From an uncultured Rhodospirillales bacterium (GTDB lineage Bacteria; Pseudomonadota; Alphaproteobacteria; Reyranellales; Reyranellaceae): 50,228 nt of DNA. Each line of letters begins with the position of its first letter. Positions within the stretch are counted from its first letter, which is position 1. Shown in pieces: positions 35,765 to 44,537 of this stretch. Made by a program: the position numbers and the translations under genes. Location: the NCBI GenBank assembly GCA_902825855.1, contig CADECW010000019.1:1-50228 (forward strand), written 5' to 3'. The notes beneath the pieces were generated by a model. It was not told the DNA's origin. It did no database searches and saw nothing but the letters and a program-made list of their open reading frames with translations.

Positions 35765-35793
35765 TTGACGTTTACGTAAAGGTAAACTACATC
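35765..35793 (+). promoter_or_regulatory. LiuR-like operator within acyl-CoA dehydrogenase promoter
   Basis: TTGACGTTTACGTAAAGG, continuing TAAAC, spans 35765-35787. It closely resembles the TTGACGTTTACGTAAACG-type box bound by MerR-family LiuR, which controls branched-chain amino acid and fatty acid degradation in proteobacteria. TTGACG can also serve as -35, with TACATC 17 bases further as -10. It lies about 87 bases upstream of the acyl-CoA dehydrogenase start. Confidence 0.7.
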
Positions 35794-35873
35794 CCCGGTG
35801 CTGGCGCGCGGGCGGCCGGCAGATCAAAGTCCCGCCAAGAAGCCTGCTCGAACGACCGTCGGAGGACCGTAAC

Positions 35874-37013
35874 GTGACCGCCTTGGCCGCGCATTTCACG
35901 CCCGAGCATCAGATGTTTCGCGACACCTGCCGGCGGTTCTTTGAGAAAGAGGTCACGCCCTTCCACATGAAATGGGAGGAAGAAGGCGTCGTCCCGCGCG
36001 CGCTGTGGCGCAAGGCAGGTGAGCAGGGGCTCCTCGGCATGACCATGCCCGAGGAGTACGGCGGCGCCGGTGCCGACTTCTTGTACAGCGCCATCCTGAT
36101 CGAGGAGCAGGGCCGGGCGCTCGCCTCGGGTCCTGCCTTCTCGCTGCACAACGACATCGTCGTGCCCTACCTGCTGCACTACGGCACGGAAGAGCAGAAG
36201 AAGAAATGGATCCCCAAAGCGTGCTCAGGTGAGCTGGTAACCGCCATCGCCATGACCGAACCCGGCACCGGCTCGGACCTGCAGGCGGTCAAGACCAACG
36301 CGGTGATGGACGGCAATCATTGGGTGATCAACGGATCCAAGACCTTCATCAGCAACGGCCAGCTGGCCGACCTGGTGATCGTGGTCGCCAAGACCGATCC
36401 CAAGCTCGGCGCCAAGGGCACGTCGCTGATCGCCGTCGAGACCAAGACCGAAGGTTTCAAGCGCGGCCGCAATCTCGAGAAGATCGGCATGAAGGCGCAG
36501 GACACGTCCGAACTCTTCTTCGACAATGTGCGCGTGCCGGCCGACCATCTGCTTGGCGGATCCGGGATGGGCTTCATCCAGCTCATGCAGCAACTGCCGC
36601 AGGAGCGCCTGGTCATTGCCATCCAGGCCATTGCCGCCATCGAGGCGGCGATGGAGCACACGGTGGCCTACGTGAAGGAGCGCAAGGCCTTCGGCAAGCC
36701 GATCATCGATTTCCAGAACACCCGCTTCAAGCTGGCCGAGCTCAAGACCAAGGCGCAGGTCGCGCGGGTGTTCGTCGACGATTGCGTCGCGCGGCATCTG
36801 AAGGGCGAACTCGACGTCGCCACTGCGGCGATGGCCAAGTACTACACCACCGACCTGCAGTGCGAGCTGATAGACCAGTGTCTGCAGTTCTTCGGCGGCT
36901 ACGGCTACATGTGGGAATACCCGATCGCGCGTCTCTATGCCGACGCGCGAGTGCAGAAGATCTACGGCGGCACCAACGAGATCATGAAGGAACTGATCGG
37001 AAGGACGCTTTAG
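35874..37013 (+). CDS. Acyl-CoA dehydrogenase, LCAD type
   Basis: The 379-residue flavoprotein starts at a GTG with GGAGG about 8 bases upstream. It carries the ACAD signatures [18 protein letters not shown] and [19 protein letters not shown]. At the usual catalytic position (YEGT) it has IYGGTNEI, with Gly365 instead of Glu. The catalytic glutamate is instead expected to be Glu244 in [10 protein letters not shown], exactly as in mammalian long-chain acyl-CoA dehydrogenase, which shares [13 protein letters not shown] and [13 protein letters not shown]. It introduces the first double bond in beta-oxidation, passing electrons to ETF. It heads the cluster with thiolase and FadB-like genes. Confidence 0.93.
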   Translation: MTALAAHFTPEHQMFRDTCRRFFEKEVTPFHMKWEEEGVVPRALWRKAGEQGLLGMTMPEEYGGAGADFLYSAILIEEQGRALASGPAFSLHNDIVVPYLLHYGTEEQKKKWIPKACSGELVTAIAMTEPGTGSDLQAVKTNAVMDGNHWVINGSKTFISNGQLADLVIVVAKTDPKLGAKGTSLIAVETKTEGFKRGRNLEKIGMKAQDTSELFFDNVRVPADHLLGGSGMGFIQLMQQLPQERLVIAIQAIAAIEAAMEHTVAYVKERKAFGKPIIDFQNTRFKLAELKTKAQVARVFVDDCVARHLKGELDVATAAMAKYYTTDLQCELIDQCLQFFGGYGYMWEYPIARLYADARVQKIYGGTNEIMKELIGRTL

Positions 37014-37041
37014 GTTACGACGCAGCGAACAGCAGCACAGG

Positions 37042-37111
37042 CATCCTGGGCGCAGCGAACGATCTCATGCCGGCGGCAAGCAACGATCAGGTCCTTCGCT
37101 CGGGACGACAG
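37042..37111. repeat. Degenerate relative of the palindromic repeat
   Basis: The gap between the acyl-CoA dehydrogenase and thiolase genes holds CATCCTGGGCGCAGCGAACG on the left, and on the right a segment whose reverse complement contains TCCCGAGCGAAG (37094-37105). That 12-mer is exact in both better copies at 21.8 and 26.1 kb. The arms pair only imperfectly. A direct repeat CGCAGCGAAC occurs at 37021 and 37051. It is probably a decayed or distinct subfamily member. Confidence 0.5.
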
Positions 37112-37128
37112 GAAACAGGAGACCGACC

Positions 37129-38340
37129 ATGACCGACGCATTCATCTACGACGCCGTCCGTACCCCGCGCGGCAAGGGCCGCAAGGATGGCTCGCTGCAC
37201 GAGGTGACCCCGGTGCGGCTGGCCGTCACCGCCCTTCAGGCGATTCGCGACCGCAACAGGCTCGATACCCACCTGGTCGACGACATCGTGCTGGGTTGCG
37301 TCATGCCGATCGGCGAGCAGGGGGCGGACATCGCCCGCACAGCCTCGGTCGTCGCGGGCTATGCCGAGACCGTGTCGGGCGTGCAGGTCAACCGTTTCTG
37401 CGCCTCGGGGCTCGAAGCGACCAACATGGCGGCGGCGCAGGTCATGTCGGGCCAGAGCCAGGCCGCGATCGGCGGCGGCGTCGAATCGATGTCGCGCGTG
37501 CCCATGGGCTCCGACGGCGGCGCCTGGCCGACCGATCCCGCGGTCGCCATCCCGATGTACTTCGTCCCTCAGGGCGTCTCGGCCGACCTGATCGCCACCA
37601 AGTACGGTCTCAGCCGTGACGACGTCGACTCCTATGCCGTCGAATCGCAGAAGCGCGCCAAGGCCGCCTGGGACGCCGGTTATTTCAAGAAGTCGATCGT
37701 GCCGGTGAAGGACCAGAACGGCGTCGAGTTGTTGGCGCACGACGAGTTGATGCGTCCGAACACCACCATGCAGACGCTGGCGGCGCTCGAGCCCAGCTTC
37801 AAGATGCAGGGTGAGATGATGCCGGGCTTCAATGCGGTCGCCATGCAGCGCTATCCCGAGGTCGAGAAGATCAACCACGTCCACCATGCAGGCAATTCGT
37901 CGGGCATCGTCGACGGTGCGGCCGCCATCCTGATCGGTACCAAGGAGTTCGGCGAGAAGGCCGGCCTGAAGCCGCGCGCAAAGATCCGTTCCTTCGCCTC
38001 GATCGGCTCGGAGCCCGCCATCATGCTGACCGGCCCGGCGCCCGCCTCGGAGAAGGCGCTGAAGCGCGCCGGCATGACGGTGAAGGACATCGACCTCTGG
38101 GAGCTGAACGAGGCCTTCGCCGCCGTCGTGCTGCGCTACCTGCAGATCCTCAAGATGCCGCACGACAAGATCAATGTGAACGGCGGCGCCATCGCCATGG
38201 GCCATCCGCTGGGCGCCACCGGCGCCATGATCCTGGGAACGCTGCTCGACGAGATGGAGCGGCGCAACCTCTCGACGGGTCTTGCTACGCTCTGCGTCGG
38301 TGCCGGCATGGGCACCGCCACCATCATCGAGCGCGTCTGA
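37129..38340 (+). CDS. fadA: Acetyl-CoA C-acyltransferase (3-ketoacyl-CoA thiolase)
   Basis: The 403-residue thiolase has the acyl-accepting Cys91 in [11 protein letters not shown], His359 in [15 protein letters not shown] and Cys389 in TLCVGAGMG. It cleaves 3-ketoacyl-CoA with CoA in the last step of beta-oxidation. CAGGAGACCGACC before the ATG gives a good ribosome-binding site. It lies 12 bases before the FadB/FadJ-like gene, the usual pairing of the trifunctional complex. It could instead act as an acetyl-CoA acetyltransferase, but the neighbour favours degradation. Confidence 0.93.
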   Translation: MTDAFIYDAVRTPRGKGRKDGSLHEVTPVRLAVTALQAIRDRNRLDTHLVDDIVLGCVMPIGEQGADIARTASVVAGYAETVSGVQVNRFCASGLEATNMAAAQVMSGQSQAAIGGGVESMSRVPMGSDGGAWPTDPAVAIPMYFVPQGVSADLIATKYGLSRDDVDSYAVESQKRAKAAWDAGYFKKSIVPVKDQNGVELLAHDELMRPNTTMQTLAALEPSFKMQGEMMPGFNAVAMQRYPEVEKINHVHHAGNSSGIVDGAAAILIGTKEFGEKAGLKPRAKIRSFASIGSEPAIMLTGPAPASEKALKRAGMTVKDIDLWELNEAFAAVVLRYLQILKMPHDKINVNGGAIAMGHPLGATGAMILGTLLDEMERRNLSTGLATLCVGAGMGTATIIERV

Positions 38341-38352
38341 GGGAACACGACC

Positions 38353-40602
38353 ATGATCAACTACAACGTCGACGGCGACGGCATCGCCACCATCACCTGG
38401 GATATGCCCGGCCGCACGATGAACGTGCTGAACGAGGCATCGCTCACGGCCTACACCGGTGCGCTCGAAGACGCGCTCAAGGACGCCAAGGTCAAGGGCA
38501 TCATCCTGACCTCGGCCAAGGCCGACTTCATCGCCGGCGCTGACCTCGAAATGCTTTTGGGCACGGATACGTCCGACGCCGCCAGGCTGATGGACCAGTT
38601 CAGCCAATTGCAGAAGATCTTTCGCCGCCAGGAGACCGGTGGCAAGCCGATCGTGGCGGCGATCAACGGAACCGCATTGGGCGGCGGCTTCGAGATCTGC
38701 CTCGCCTGCCACCATCGCATCGCCGCGGCCAACCCGAAGGCCAAGGTCGGGCAGCCCGAGGTCAAGATCGGCCTGCTGCCGGGCGCCGGCGGCACGCAGC
38801 GCATCCCGCGCCTGATCGGCGTGATGAACGCGGCGCCCATCCTGCTCGAGGGCAAGGACCTCACGGTCGAAGCTGCCAAGGGCCTCGGTCTCATCCACGA
38901 CGTCGTGCCGGCGAACGAATTGCTGGCGAAGGCCAAGGCCTGGCTGATGGCGCCGGCGGGCGAACAGGTCGTGCCCGAATACGCCGGCAAGGGCGCCAAG
39001 CCTATCGACGGCCGGGCCGTGCAGCCGTGGGATCGCAAGGGCTTCAAGACCCCGGGCTTTCCGGGCGGCGCCGTGTGGAGCCCGCCGGGCGTGCAGACCT
39101 TCATCGGCGGCAACGCCATGATCGCGGGCAAGACCAACGGCATCTATCCTGCGCCCAAGGCGATCATGAGCTGTGTCTATGAGGGGCTGCAGCTTCCGTT
39201 CGATTCGGCGTTGCGCGTCGAGACCCGCTACTTCGTCTCGCTGCTGCGCAACCCCGTCGCCAAGAGCATGATCCGCACGTTGTTCTTCGGCCTGCAGGAA
39301 GCGAACAAGCTCGCGCGGAGGCCCAAGGGCGTGGAGAAGCAGAAGTACACGAAGATCGGCATCCTGGGGGCTGGCCTGATGGGCTCGGGCATCGCCACCG
39401 TGTCGGTGCAGGCGGGCCTCGACGTCGTACTGATCGATCGTGACCAGGCTGCCGCCGACAAGGGCAAGGCCCACATCGCCGCTGAGCTCGACAAGCTCAT
39501 CAAGCGCGGCCGGCTGAACCAGGACGCGCGCGACGAGCTGCTGGCCAAGGTGACGGCGACGCCGGACTTCGGCGCTCTGAAGGACGTCGAGCTCGTCATC
39601 GAGGCGGTATTCGAGAACCGCGAGGTCAAGGCCGAGGCCACCAGGAAGGCCGAGGCGGCACTGCCCAAGGAAGCGGTGTTCGCGTCGAACACCTCGACGC
39701 TGCCCATCACCGGCCTGGCCGAAGCGTCGTCGAAGCCGGAGCACTTCATCGGCCTGCACTTCTTCTCGCCGGTCGAGAAGATGCCGCTGGTCGAGATCAT
39801 CGTCGGCAAGAAGACGTCGCAGGAGACCTTGGCGCGCGCCATGGACTTCGTGCAGAAGATCCGCAAGACGCCGATCGTCGTGAACGACAGCCGCGGCTTC
39901 TTCACCTCCCGCGTCTGCGGCGCTTTCATCAGCGAGGGCCATCGCCTCCTGAAGGAGGGCGTGCCGGCCGCCATGATCGAGAACTGCGCGCGCTTCGCCG
40001 GCATGCCGGTTGGGCCGCTGGCGCTGAACGACGAGGTCGCAATCGACCTCTCGTGGAAGATCATGGACCAGGCCCGGCGCGACGCCGAGGCTGCCGGCCA
40101 CAAGTACGAGGGCTCTGGCACCGAGGATATCCTCGAGCTCATGGTCAAGAAGCTCGAGCGCTTTGGCCGCAAGAACGGCAAGGGTTTCTATGAGTATCCG
40201 GCCGACGGCAAGAAGCGGCTGTGGCCGGAGCTGCAAAAGCACTTCCCGGCCGATCCCAAGCTGCTCTACGGCGAGGGCGAGGAGAAGCGCGCCAAGGAAG
40301 ACGAGATTAAGAAGCGCCTGCTCTATGTGCAGGCCGTCGATACCGTGCGCTGCCTGGAAGCCAATGTGCTGACCAATCCGCAGGACGGCGACGTCGGGTC
40401 GATCATGGGGCTGGGCTTCGCGCCGCAGACCGGCGGTGCCGTCAGCCTGATCGACCAGGTTGGCGTCAAGACCTTCGTCGCCGAGTGCGACGAGTTCGCC
40501 AAGAGCTACGGCCCGCAGTTCGAGGTGCCGAAGCTGCTGCGCGACATGGCCGCCAAGGGACAGAGCTTCTATGGCAACTATCATCCGGCAAAGGCGGCGT
40601 AA
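38353..40602 (+). CDS. fadJ: Multifunctional enoyl-CoA hydratase/3-hydroxyacyl-CoA dehydrogenase (FadB/FadJ-like)
   Basis: The 749-residue fused enzyme has an N-terminal enoyl-CoA hydratase domain (residues ~1-190; [15 protein letters not shown], then [22 protein letters not shown] and [22 protein letters not shown], with the catalytic glutamates). The 3-hydroxyacyl-CoA dehydrogenase follows from ~330: [48 protein letters not shown] and [19 protein letters not shown]. Two C-terminal dimerisation domains close it (GFMTSR-like [12 protein letters not shown] and the end segment). It performs hydration and dehydrogenation in beta-oxidation with the thiolase upstream. FadB and FadJ cannot be separated with certainty. 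Confidence 0.93.
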   Translation: MINYNVDGDGIATITWDMPGRTMNVLNEASLTAYTGALEDALKDAKVKGIILTSAKADFIAGADLEMLLGTDTSDAARLMDQFSQLQKIFRRQETGGKPIVAAINGTALGGGFEICLACHHRIAAANPKAKVGQPEVKIGLLPGAGGTQRIPRLIGVMNAAPILLEGKDLTVEAAKGLGLIHDVVPANELLAKAKAWLMAPAGEQVVPEYAGKGAKPIDGRAVQPWDRKGFKTPGFPGGAVWSPPGVQTFIGGNAMIAGKTNGIYPAPKAIMSCVYEGLQLPFDSALRVETRYFVSLLRNPVAKSMIRTLFFGLQEANKLARRPKGVEKQKYTKIGILGAGLMGSGIATVSVQAGLDVVLIDRDQAAADKGKAHIAAELDKLIKRGRLNQDARDELLAKVTATPDFGALKDVELVIEAVFENREVKAEATRKAEAALPKEAVFASNTSTLPITGLAEASSKPEHFIGLHFFSPVEKMPLVEIIVGKKTSQETLARAMDFVQKIRKTPIVVNDSRGFFTSRVCGAFISEGHRLLKEGVPAAMIENCARFAGMPVGPLALNDEVAIDLSWKIMDQARRDAEAAGHKYEGSGTEDILELMVKKLERFGRKNGKGFYEYPADGKKRLWPELQKHFPADPKLLYGEGEEKRAKEDEIKKRLLYVQAVDTVRCLEANVLTNPQDGDVGSIMGLGFAPQTGGAVSLIDQVGVKTFVAECDEFAKSYGPQFEVPKLLRDMAAKGQSFYGNYHPAKAA

Positions 40603-40708
40603 CGAAAGCGCACTGCCATCGCGTATGAAGAGAGCGCTAGTGTCGGCGGTTTCTTAGTCCCGGTTTATGCGCCACTATGTCTTCTGGCCGACACCGGAGG
40701 ACATTGCC

Positions 40709-41497
40709 GTGAACGACAAGGAAATCGCTGCTCTCGCTGACCGCATCGCCGAGGGCCGTCGCAGTCGGCAGGTGATGGCATTCCTCGCCTCCGACACGGC
40801 GAGCTTGTCGGAGGCCGATTCCTACAAGGTCCAGTTCGCCGTGCACGACCGTCTGACCGCCGACGGCAAGGACGCCATGGCCGGCTGGAAGGTGGCGCTG
40901 ACGCTGCCTTCGCAGTACGAGCCGATGAAGCTCTCAGGTCCGGTGTTCGCCGGCATCTACAAGAGCGGCGTGCGGCCCACTGGCGCGGTGTTCGAGAAGG
41001 GCTGGCCGATCAAGGCCGGCATCGAATGTGAAATGGTGGCGCGCATCTCCAAGGACGCGCCGGCCGGCGGCTATACGGCCGACAGCATCAAGGCCCATGT
41101 CGCCAGCTTCCACTGCGGCGCCGAGGTCGTCGAGAATCGCTACGCCGACGTTGCCAAGGTGAGCGGCCCCGGCCGCATCGCCGATGACGTGCTCCAAGCC
41201 GCCTGCATCGTCGGCACCGAGGTGAAGGACTGGCAGAAGGTGGATTTCGCCGGCCTGAAAGGTCGCTCGGAGTTCGAGGGCAAGGAGATCGGCGCCGGAC
41301 CAGGCACCAACGTCATGGGCAGCGCCCTGATCTCGCTCGCTTGGCTCGCCAACAAGCTTTTGGAGCACGGCAAGCACCTGAAGGCAGGCGACGTCATCCT
41401 TACGGGCTCGGTCCATCCCCCGGTTTTCCTGCCGGGCCCGGGCAAGGCCAAGACCGAATTCGTCGGGCTGGGCGGCACGGAAATCACGGTCAAATAG
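40709..41497 (+). CDS. Second 2-keto-4-pentenoate hydratase/FAH-like protein
   Basis: The GTG at 40709 has GGAGG eight bases upstream, so I use it rather than the in-frame ATG at 40667; this gives 262 residues. The fold markers are AGWKVALTLPSQYEPMKLSGPVFAGIYKSG, metal-binding glutamates in KAGIECEMVARI (IECE), CGAEVVENRYAD and LISLAWLANKLLEHGKHLKAGDVILTGSVHPP. It belongs to the same broad family as the protein at 34920-35699 but is only distantly similar. It follows the FadB-like gene by about 106 bases and may be read from the same transcript. The reaction (hydratase, decarboxylase or hydrolase) is not determined. Confidence 0.83.
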   Translation: MNDKEIAALADRIAEGRRSRQVMAFLASDTASLSEADSYKVQFAVHDRLTADGKDAMAGWKVALTLPSQYEPMKLSGPVFAGIYKSGVRPTGAVFEKGWPIKAGIECEMVARISKDAPAGGYTADSIKAHVASFHCGAEVVENRYADVAKVSGPGRIADDVLQAACIVGTEVKDWQKVDFAGLKGRSEFEGKEIGAGPGTNVMGSALISLAWLANKLLEHGKHLKAGDVILTGSVHPPVFLPGPGKAKTEFVGLGGTEITVK

Positions 41498-41506
41498 AGC
41501 AATCCA

Positions 41507-41740
41507 TCACAGGCAATTCTGGCCCGTCCTGACGAGCGGACGTTCGAGATTGGCGAAGTTGTTGCGGCGGCAGATCGGCCGTCGGAGTTCGTCTGTCTGG
41601 GTAGAGGATTGGAGTCGCCAGTCACCGGCAACTGCGGCATCGCTCGCTGCTCTGCTCCAGGCGACTTCGACTGCCGCGACGTATGTACCCAATCCCAGCA
41701 AGGAAATGGCCAACGACAGCGCTGCCAAGAGGCGCTTCAT
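41507..41740 (-). CDS. Small exported hypothetical protein, 77 residues
   Basis: The ATG at 41740 is preceded by GAGGGGGA. The N-terminus KRLLAALSLAISLLGLGTYVAAVEVAW is a signal or membrane anchor, followed by about 50 residues of polar sequence with two cysteines (PICRRNN and QNCL). No family is recognised. It converges on the hydratase-like gene with nine bases between stops. Confidence 0.5.
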   Translation of the reverse strand: MKRLLAALSLAISLLGLGTYVAAVEVAWSRAASDAAVAGDWRLQSSTQTDELRRPICRRNNFANLERPLVRTGQNCL

Positions 41741-41839
41741 CGTCCCCCTCATTTGTCTTGTCGAGGTGACGAGGCGTCGGGCTCGGTCGTTACAGGCGAT
41801 GCCCTGCCTGTTGACGACGGCGGCCGGGTTCTCTATCAC

Positions 41840-41855
41840 TTAACCAATAGGTTAA
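41840..41855. promoter_or_regulatory. ArsR-type palindrome upstream of GyrI-like gene
   Basis: TTAACC-AATA-GGTTAA is a perfect 6-base inverted repeat, 18 bases before the start of the GyrI-like gene. The sequence TAACCAAT-GGTTA is typical of operators bound by small ArsR-family repressors in proteobacteria. No ArsR gene lies in the window. Confidence 0.6.
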
Positions 41856-41873
41856 CTGAAGAGGCCGCGATTA

Positions 41874-42323
41874 ATGACATGCTCAATCGTGACGGTCGAT
41901 CGCCAACTGACGGCGGTGGTCAAGGCCAAGGTGCCGTTCCCGGAGATACCGAATGCCCAGCGCTCGGCACGCGCTGCGCTCGATGCGACGCTGCCGTCGC
42001 TCGACGCCGGCCCGCTCGGCCGGCCGCTGACGCGCTTTCGCACGCCAGCCAAGGATGCGCTCGACATGGAGATCGGAACCATCGTCGGCCGCAGCTTTGC
42101 GCGCCGCGGCGAGATCGAGCCGTCGGATCTCCCGGCAGGCCGCGCTGCGCACTACCGGCTCGAGGGGTCGTTCGATGGCATGCCGGGGGCCTGGCAGACG
42201 CTGTTCGCATGGTGCGAGGCCGAGAAGCTCGAACTCGCCGGCATCAATTGGGAAGTCTACATGCCCTGGGAGGGCGTCGATCCCGCCAAGCTCGAGACCG
42301 ATCTCTACGCGCTGCTGGCTTGA
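41874..42323 (+). CDS. GyrI-like (AraC-effector/SOUL-type) domain protein
   Basis: The 149-residue protein begins CSIVTVDRQLTAVVKAKVPFPEIPNAQRSAR and contains AHYRLEGSFDGMPGAWQTLFAWCEAEKLELAGINWEVYM. This is the usual layout of a free-standing GyrI-like small-molecule-binding domain: repeated beta-alpha-beta-beta units with a conserved acidic residue near the end. Such proteins bind cationic or hydrophobic compounds, and some protect gyrase. The upstream palindrome suggests repression by an ArsR-type regulator. Confidence 0.75.
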   Translation: MTCSIVTVDRQLTAVVKAKVPFPEIPNAQRSARAALDATLPSLDAGPLGRPLTRFRTPAKDALDMEIGTIVGRSFARRGEIEPSDLPAGRAAHYRLEGSFDGMPGAWQTLFAWCEAEKLELAGINWEVYMPWEGVDPAKLETDLYALLA

Positions 42324-42324
42324 C

Positions 42325-42513
42325 TCACGACCACCTGGGCTTCGGCAAGCGTGGCAGACTGGGGAGGCGAGGCAGGCTGGGCAGCCTCGGCAGGCCATAG
42401 CCTGCGTGGTGCGTGTTGGCGGCCGGCGTAGCAACGCCATCGAGGGGCGCCTTGCGCTCTCCCGGGGCAGTGAGGGCAAGAATCACGGCTACGATTGAGT
42501 AGATCAAGGTCAT
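42325..42513 (-). CDS. Small membrane protein with SLPRLP repeats
   Basis: The ATG at 42513 has CAGGAGA at good spacing. The 62-residue product has one hydrophobic segment (TLIYSIVAVILALTAPG), then a proline-rich tail in which LPRLPS repeats nearly three times before KPRWS. The matching DNA is a short 18-base-period tandem repeat. No family is recognised; the tail resembles low-complexity sequence and the gene is only moderately supported. Its stop is one base from the GyrI-like gene's stop. Confidence 0.45.
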   Translation of the reverse strand: MTLIYSIVAVILALTAPGERKAPLDGVATPAANTHHAGYGLPRLPSLPRLPSLPRLPKPRWS

Positions 42514-42575
42514 GGCGGTCTCCTGTTCCTGTCGAGGAGACGAGAGCCGAAGCAACCCCGTTACGCTTGCAGCGG

Positions 42576-43052
42576 CTAATCCGCCGCCTTCTGGTCGAGA
42601 AAAGTGAGGACACCGTCGCTGCGCTCGCCCTTCAGATAGCGGAAGGTGCCGGTTCCGGTGGCTACCAGGTCGCCTTTCTGGTCGTAGATCTCGGTCTCGG
42701 CCGCGAAGGTGCTCTGGCTGGTCGACGGGCGCCAGGCGCCGAAGATGATGAGCTGGTCGCCGTCGCGCGCCGCCTTGATGAATTGCGTGGTGAAGGCAAG
42801 CGTGACGCTGAGGCGCCGCGCCGTCGCGGTCTCGTTGAAGGTGCAGGCAAAGCCGCTCGCCGAATCGAGCAGGGTCATCAGAACGCCGCCGTGCAGCAGG
42901 CCGTTGGCGTTGCAGAGCTCGCGACGGACCTTGAGGGTCATCTCGACGAAACCCGGCCGCCAGGCCACCACCTCGTGGCCGATGAGCCCGTTGAAACCTC
43001 GAAACTCGTGGGCGGCGACCGGCCGCGCATCGGCCGGTCGTTGGATAGGCAT
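42576..43052 (-). CDS. PaaI-family hotdog thioesterase
   Basis: The 158-residue protein has the hotdog-fold signature ANGLLHGGVLMTLLDSASGFAC with the HGG catalytic loop near residues 53-56. TLAFTTQFIKAARDGDQLIIFG and AAETEIYDQKGDLVATGTGTFRYL follow. PaaI-type enzymes hydrolyse aryl- or acyl-CoA thioesters and prevent CoA from being trapped in dead-end intermediates. It starts 34 bases after the stop of the IclR regulator on the same strand, so the two may be co-transcribed. Confidence 0.9.
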   Translation of the reverse strand: MPIQRPADARPVAAHEFRGFNGLIGHEVVAWRPGFVEMTLKVRRELCNANGLLHGGVLMTLLDSASGFACTFNETATARRLSVTLAFTTQFIKAARDGDQLIIFGAWRPSTSQSTFAAETEIYDQKGDLVATGTGTFRYLKGERSDGVLTFLDQKAAD

Positions 43053-43086
43053 ACGCTTGAGAACTCGGTGTGGAGAGAGGGTGCGC

Positions 43087-44016
43087 CTAGCGGCGCACCA
43101 TCGCCGAGAGCGGCGGGCGATGCCCGTTGGTGGCAGGACGCATTGCCGACGGCGCCGTCGTCGTCGACGAGGGCTGCGCCGCCATGCCGGTGCGGATGTC
43201 GCGGGCGATCTTCACCAGGCGCGGGCCCCAATCGGCTTCGAGGCGGTCGCGGCTGATCTGGTAGATCGGCGCCGAAGCGTTGATGGCATAGGCGGCCGTG
43301 CCGTCGGAGTTGCGCAGCGGAGCGCCGACGCCGCAGAGTTCGGGCAGCCACTCGCCCCAGGTGACGCAGAAGCCACGATCCGCCAGCTCCTTGAACGAGC
43401 GCTCGAGGCCGGTCTTCACCTTGGTCCAGTCGTCGCGCCAGCGGCGGCGGATGGCATCGATCTGCTTGTTGCGGTCGACGTCGGGTAGCGAGAACAGATA
43501 GGCGCGGCCCATCGCCGTGCTCGCCATCGGCACGCGCGTGCCGACATCGTGCGTGATCGCCACGACCGACGGGCCACGGCAGGCTTCGAGATAGATCATC
43601 GAATGACGGTCACGGCCGCCCAACGCCGTCGAGGCGTTCAACGAGTGCGCAAGCTGCTCGAGCGGCTGACGCGAGGCGCGACGCACATCCATGCTGGAGA
43701 TCGCGGCGTAACCCAGTGCCAGCACCGAGGCGCCGAGTTCATACTTTCGGAAACGGCGGATGTAGTTGAGGTAGCCCAGCTCGGTCAGGGTATGGGTGAG
43801 GCGGGCCACGGTCGGCTTCGGCAGCCCGGTGCGATGGGCGATCTCCTGGTTGCCCAGCATGCCTTCGCCGGCATGGAAGGCGCGCAGGATGTCGAGGCCG
43901 CGGGCGAGGGCGGTGACGAACTGGCGGTCCTTGCCGCTGCTGGCTTCGGCTAGACCGTTCTCAACCGAGCTTTCGAAGGCTGCCGTTCGCGTGACGAGAT
44001 GGCTGACGTTGCCCAT
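43087..44016 (-). CDS. IclR-family transcriptional regulator
   Basis: The 309-residue protein has a winged helix-turn-helix (FVTALARGLDILRAFHAGEGMLGNQEIAHRTGLPKPTVARLTHTLTELGYL) and an IclR effector domain (MIYLEACRGPSVVAITHDVGTRVPMASTAMGRAYLFSLP; GFCVTWGEWLPELCGVGAPLRNSDGTAAYAINASAP). A good AGGAG lies before the ATG. It has about 25 extra N-terminal and 20 extra C-terminal residues compared with the paralogue at 31213-32019. It probably controls the following thioesterase gene, but the target and ligand are unknown. Confidence 0.93.
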   Translation of the reverse strand: MGNVSHLVTRTAAFESSVENGLAEASSGKDRQFVTALARGLDILRAFHAGEGMLGNQEIAHRTGLPKPTVARLTHTLTELGYLNYIRRFRKYELGASVLALGYAAISSMDVRRASRQPLEQLAHSLNASTALGGRDRHSMIYLEACRGPSVVAITHDVGTRVPMASTAMGRAYLFSLPDVDRNKQIDAIRRRWRDDWTKVKTGLERSFKELADRGFCVTWGEWLPELCGVGAPLRNSDGTAAYAINASAPIYQISRDRLEADWGPRLVKIARDIRTGMAAQPSSTTTAPSAMRPATNGHRPPLSAMVRR

Positions 44017-44272
44017 GCGCGTTTTACTCCTATGAATGGATGTTTATTTCGTTGCGGGGCGGAACGTGCCATTGCTCTTCAACTGTCGCAATGCGCGCGC
44101 GGGGGTTTTGTCATGCGAACATGCAAAGCTACCATGTCACAGATGCGTGATTCGCTATCGATAGTTGAGAAAGCCCGAAAGTCCGCGCGGAATGGGCATT
44201 TTTACAGCCGCGCGCTGGATGACTGCGGGGCCGTCGACGGCTACGATCACTTTCACCCCCTGCGAGGCGAGA

Positions 44273-44527
44273 TTGGCAAAAGAACCCGTACTCCCTAAGG
44301 ATATCGTCGGCCTGTCGTTCGAAGACGCGCTGAAGGAGCTGGAAACCATCGTTCAGCAGCTCGAGCGCGGGCAGGTCAAGCTCGACGAGGCGATCACGGC
44401 CTATGAGCGCGGCGCGCTGCTCAAGAAGCACTGCGAGCAGAAGCTGGCCGAGGCCAAGATGAAGGTCGAGAAGATCGTCTTCTCGGCCGACGGATCAGTC
44501 GGCACCATGCCCGCTGACCTCAGCTAG
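44273..44527 (+). CDS. xseB: Exodeoxyribonuclease VII small subunit
   Basis: The 84-residue protein starts at a TTG with GAGG about 5 bases upstream; no in-frame ATG fits the conserved N-terminus. It shows the XseB pattern LSFEDALKELETIVQQLERGQVKLDEAITAYERGALLKKHCEQKLAEAKMKVEKI, two helices in a coiled hairpin. It binds XseA to form exonuclease VII, which degrades single-stranded DNA. It is followed 10 bases later by ispA, the common order in proteobacteria. xseA is not in the window. Confidence 0.93.
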   Translation: MAKEPVLPKDIVGLSFEDALKELETIVQQLERGQVKLDEAITAYERGALLKKHCEQKLAEAKMKVEKIVFSADGSVGTMPADLS

Positions 44528-44537
44528 CTCGCGACCC

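Noticed and set aside
37087..40584. Minus-strand open frame of 1165 codons opposite the thiolase and FadB-like genes
   Set aside because: The same high-GC antisense effect; no recognisable domain and His/Arg/Asp-rich composition.
44155..44164. CTATCGATAG palindrome between the IclR gene and xseB
   Set aside because: Only 10 bases, with no second site or promoter context; it may occur by chance.
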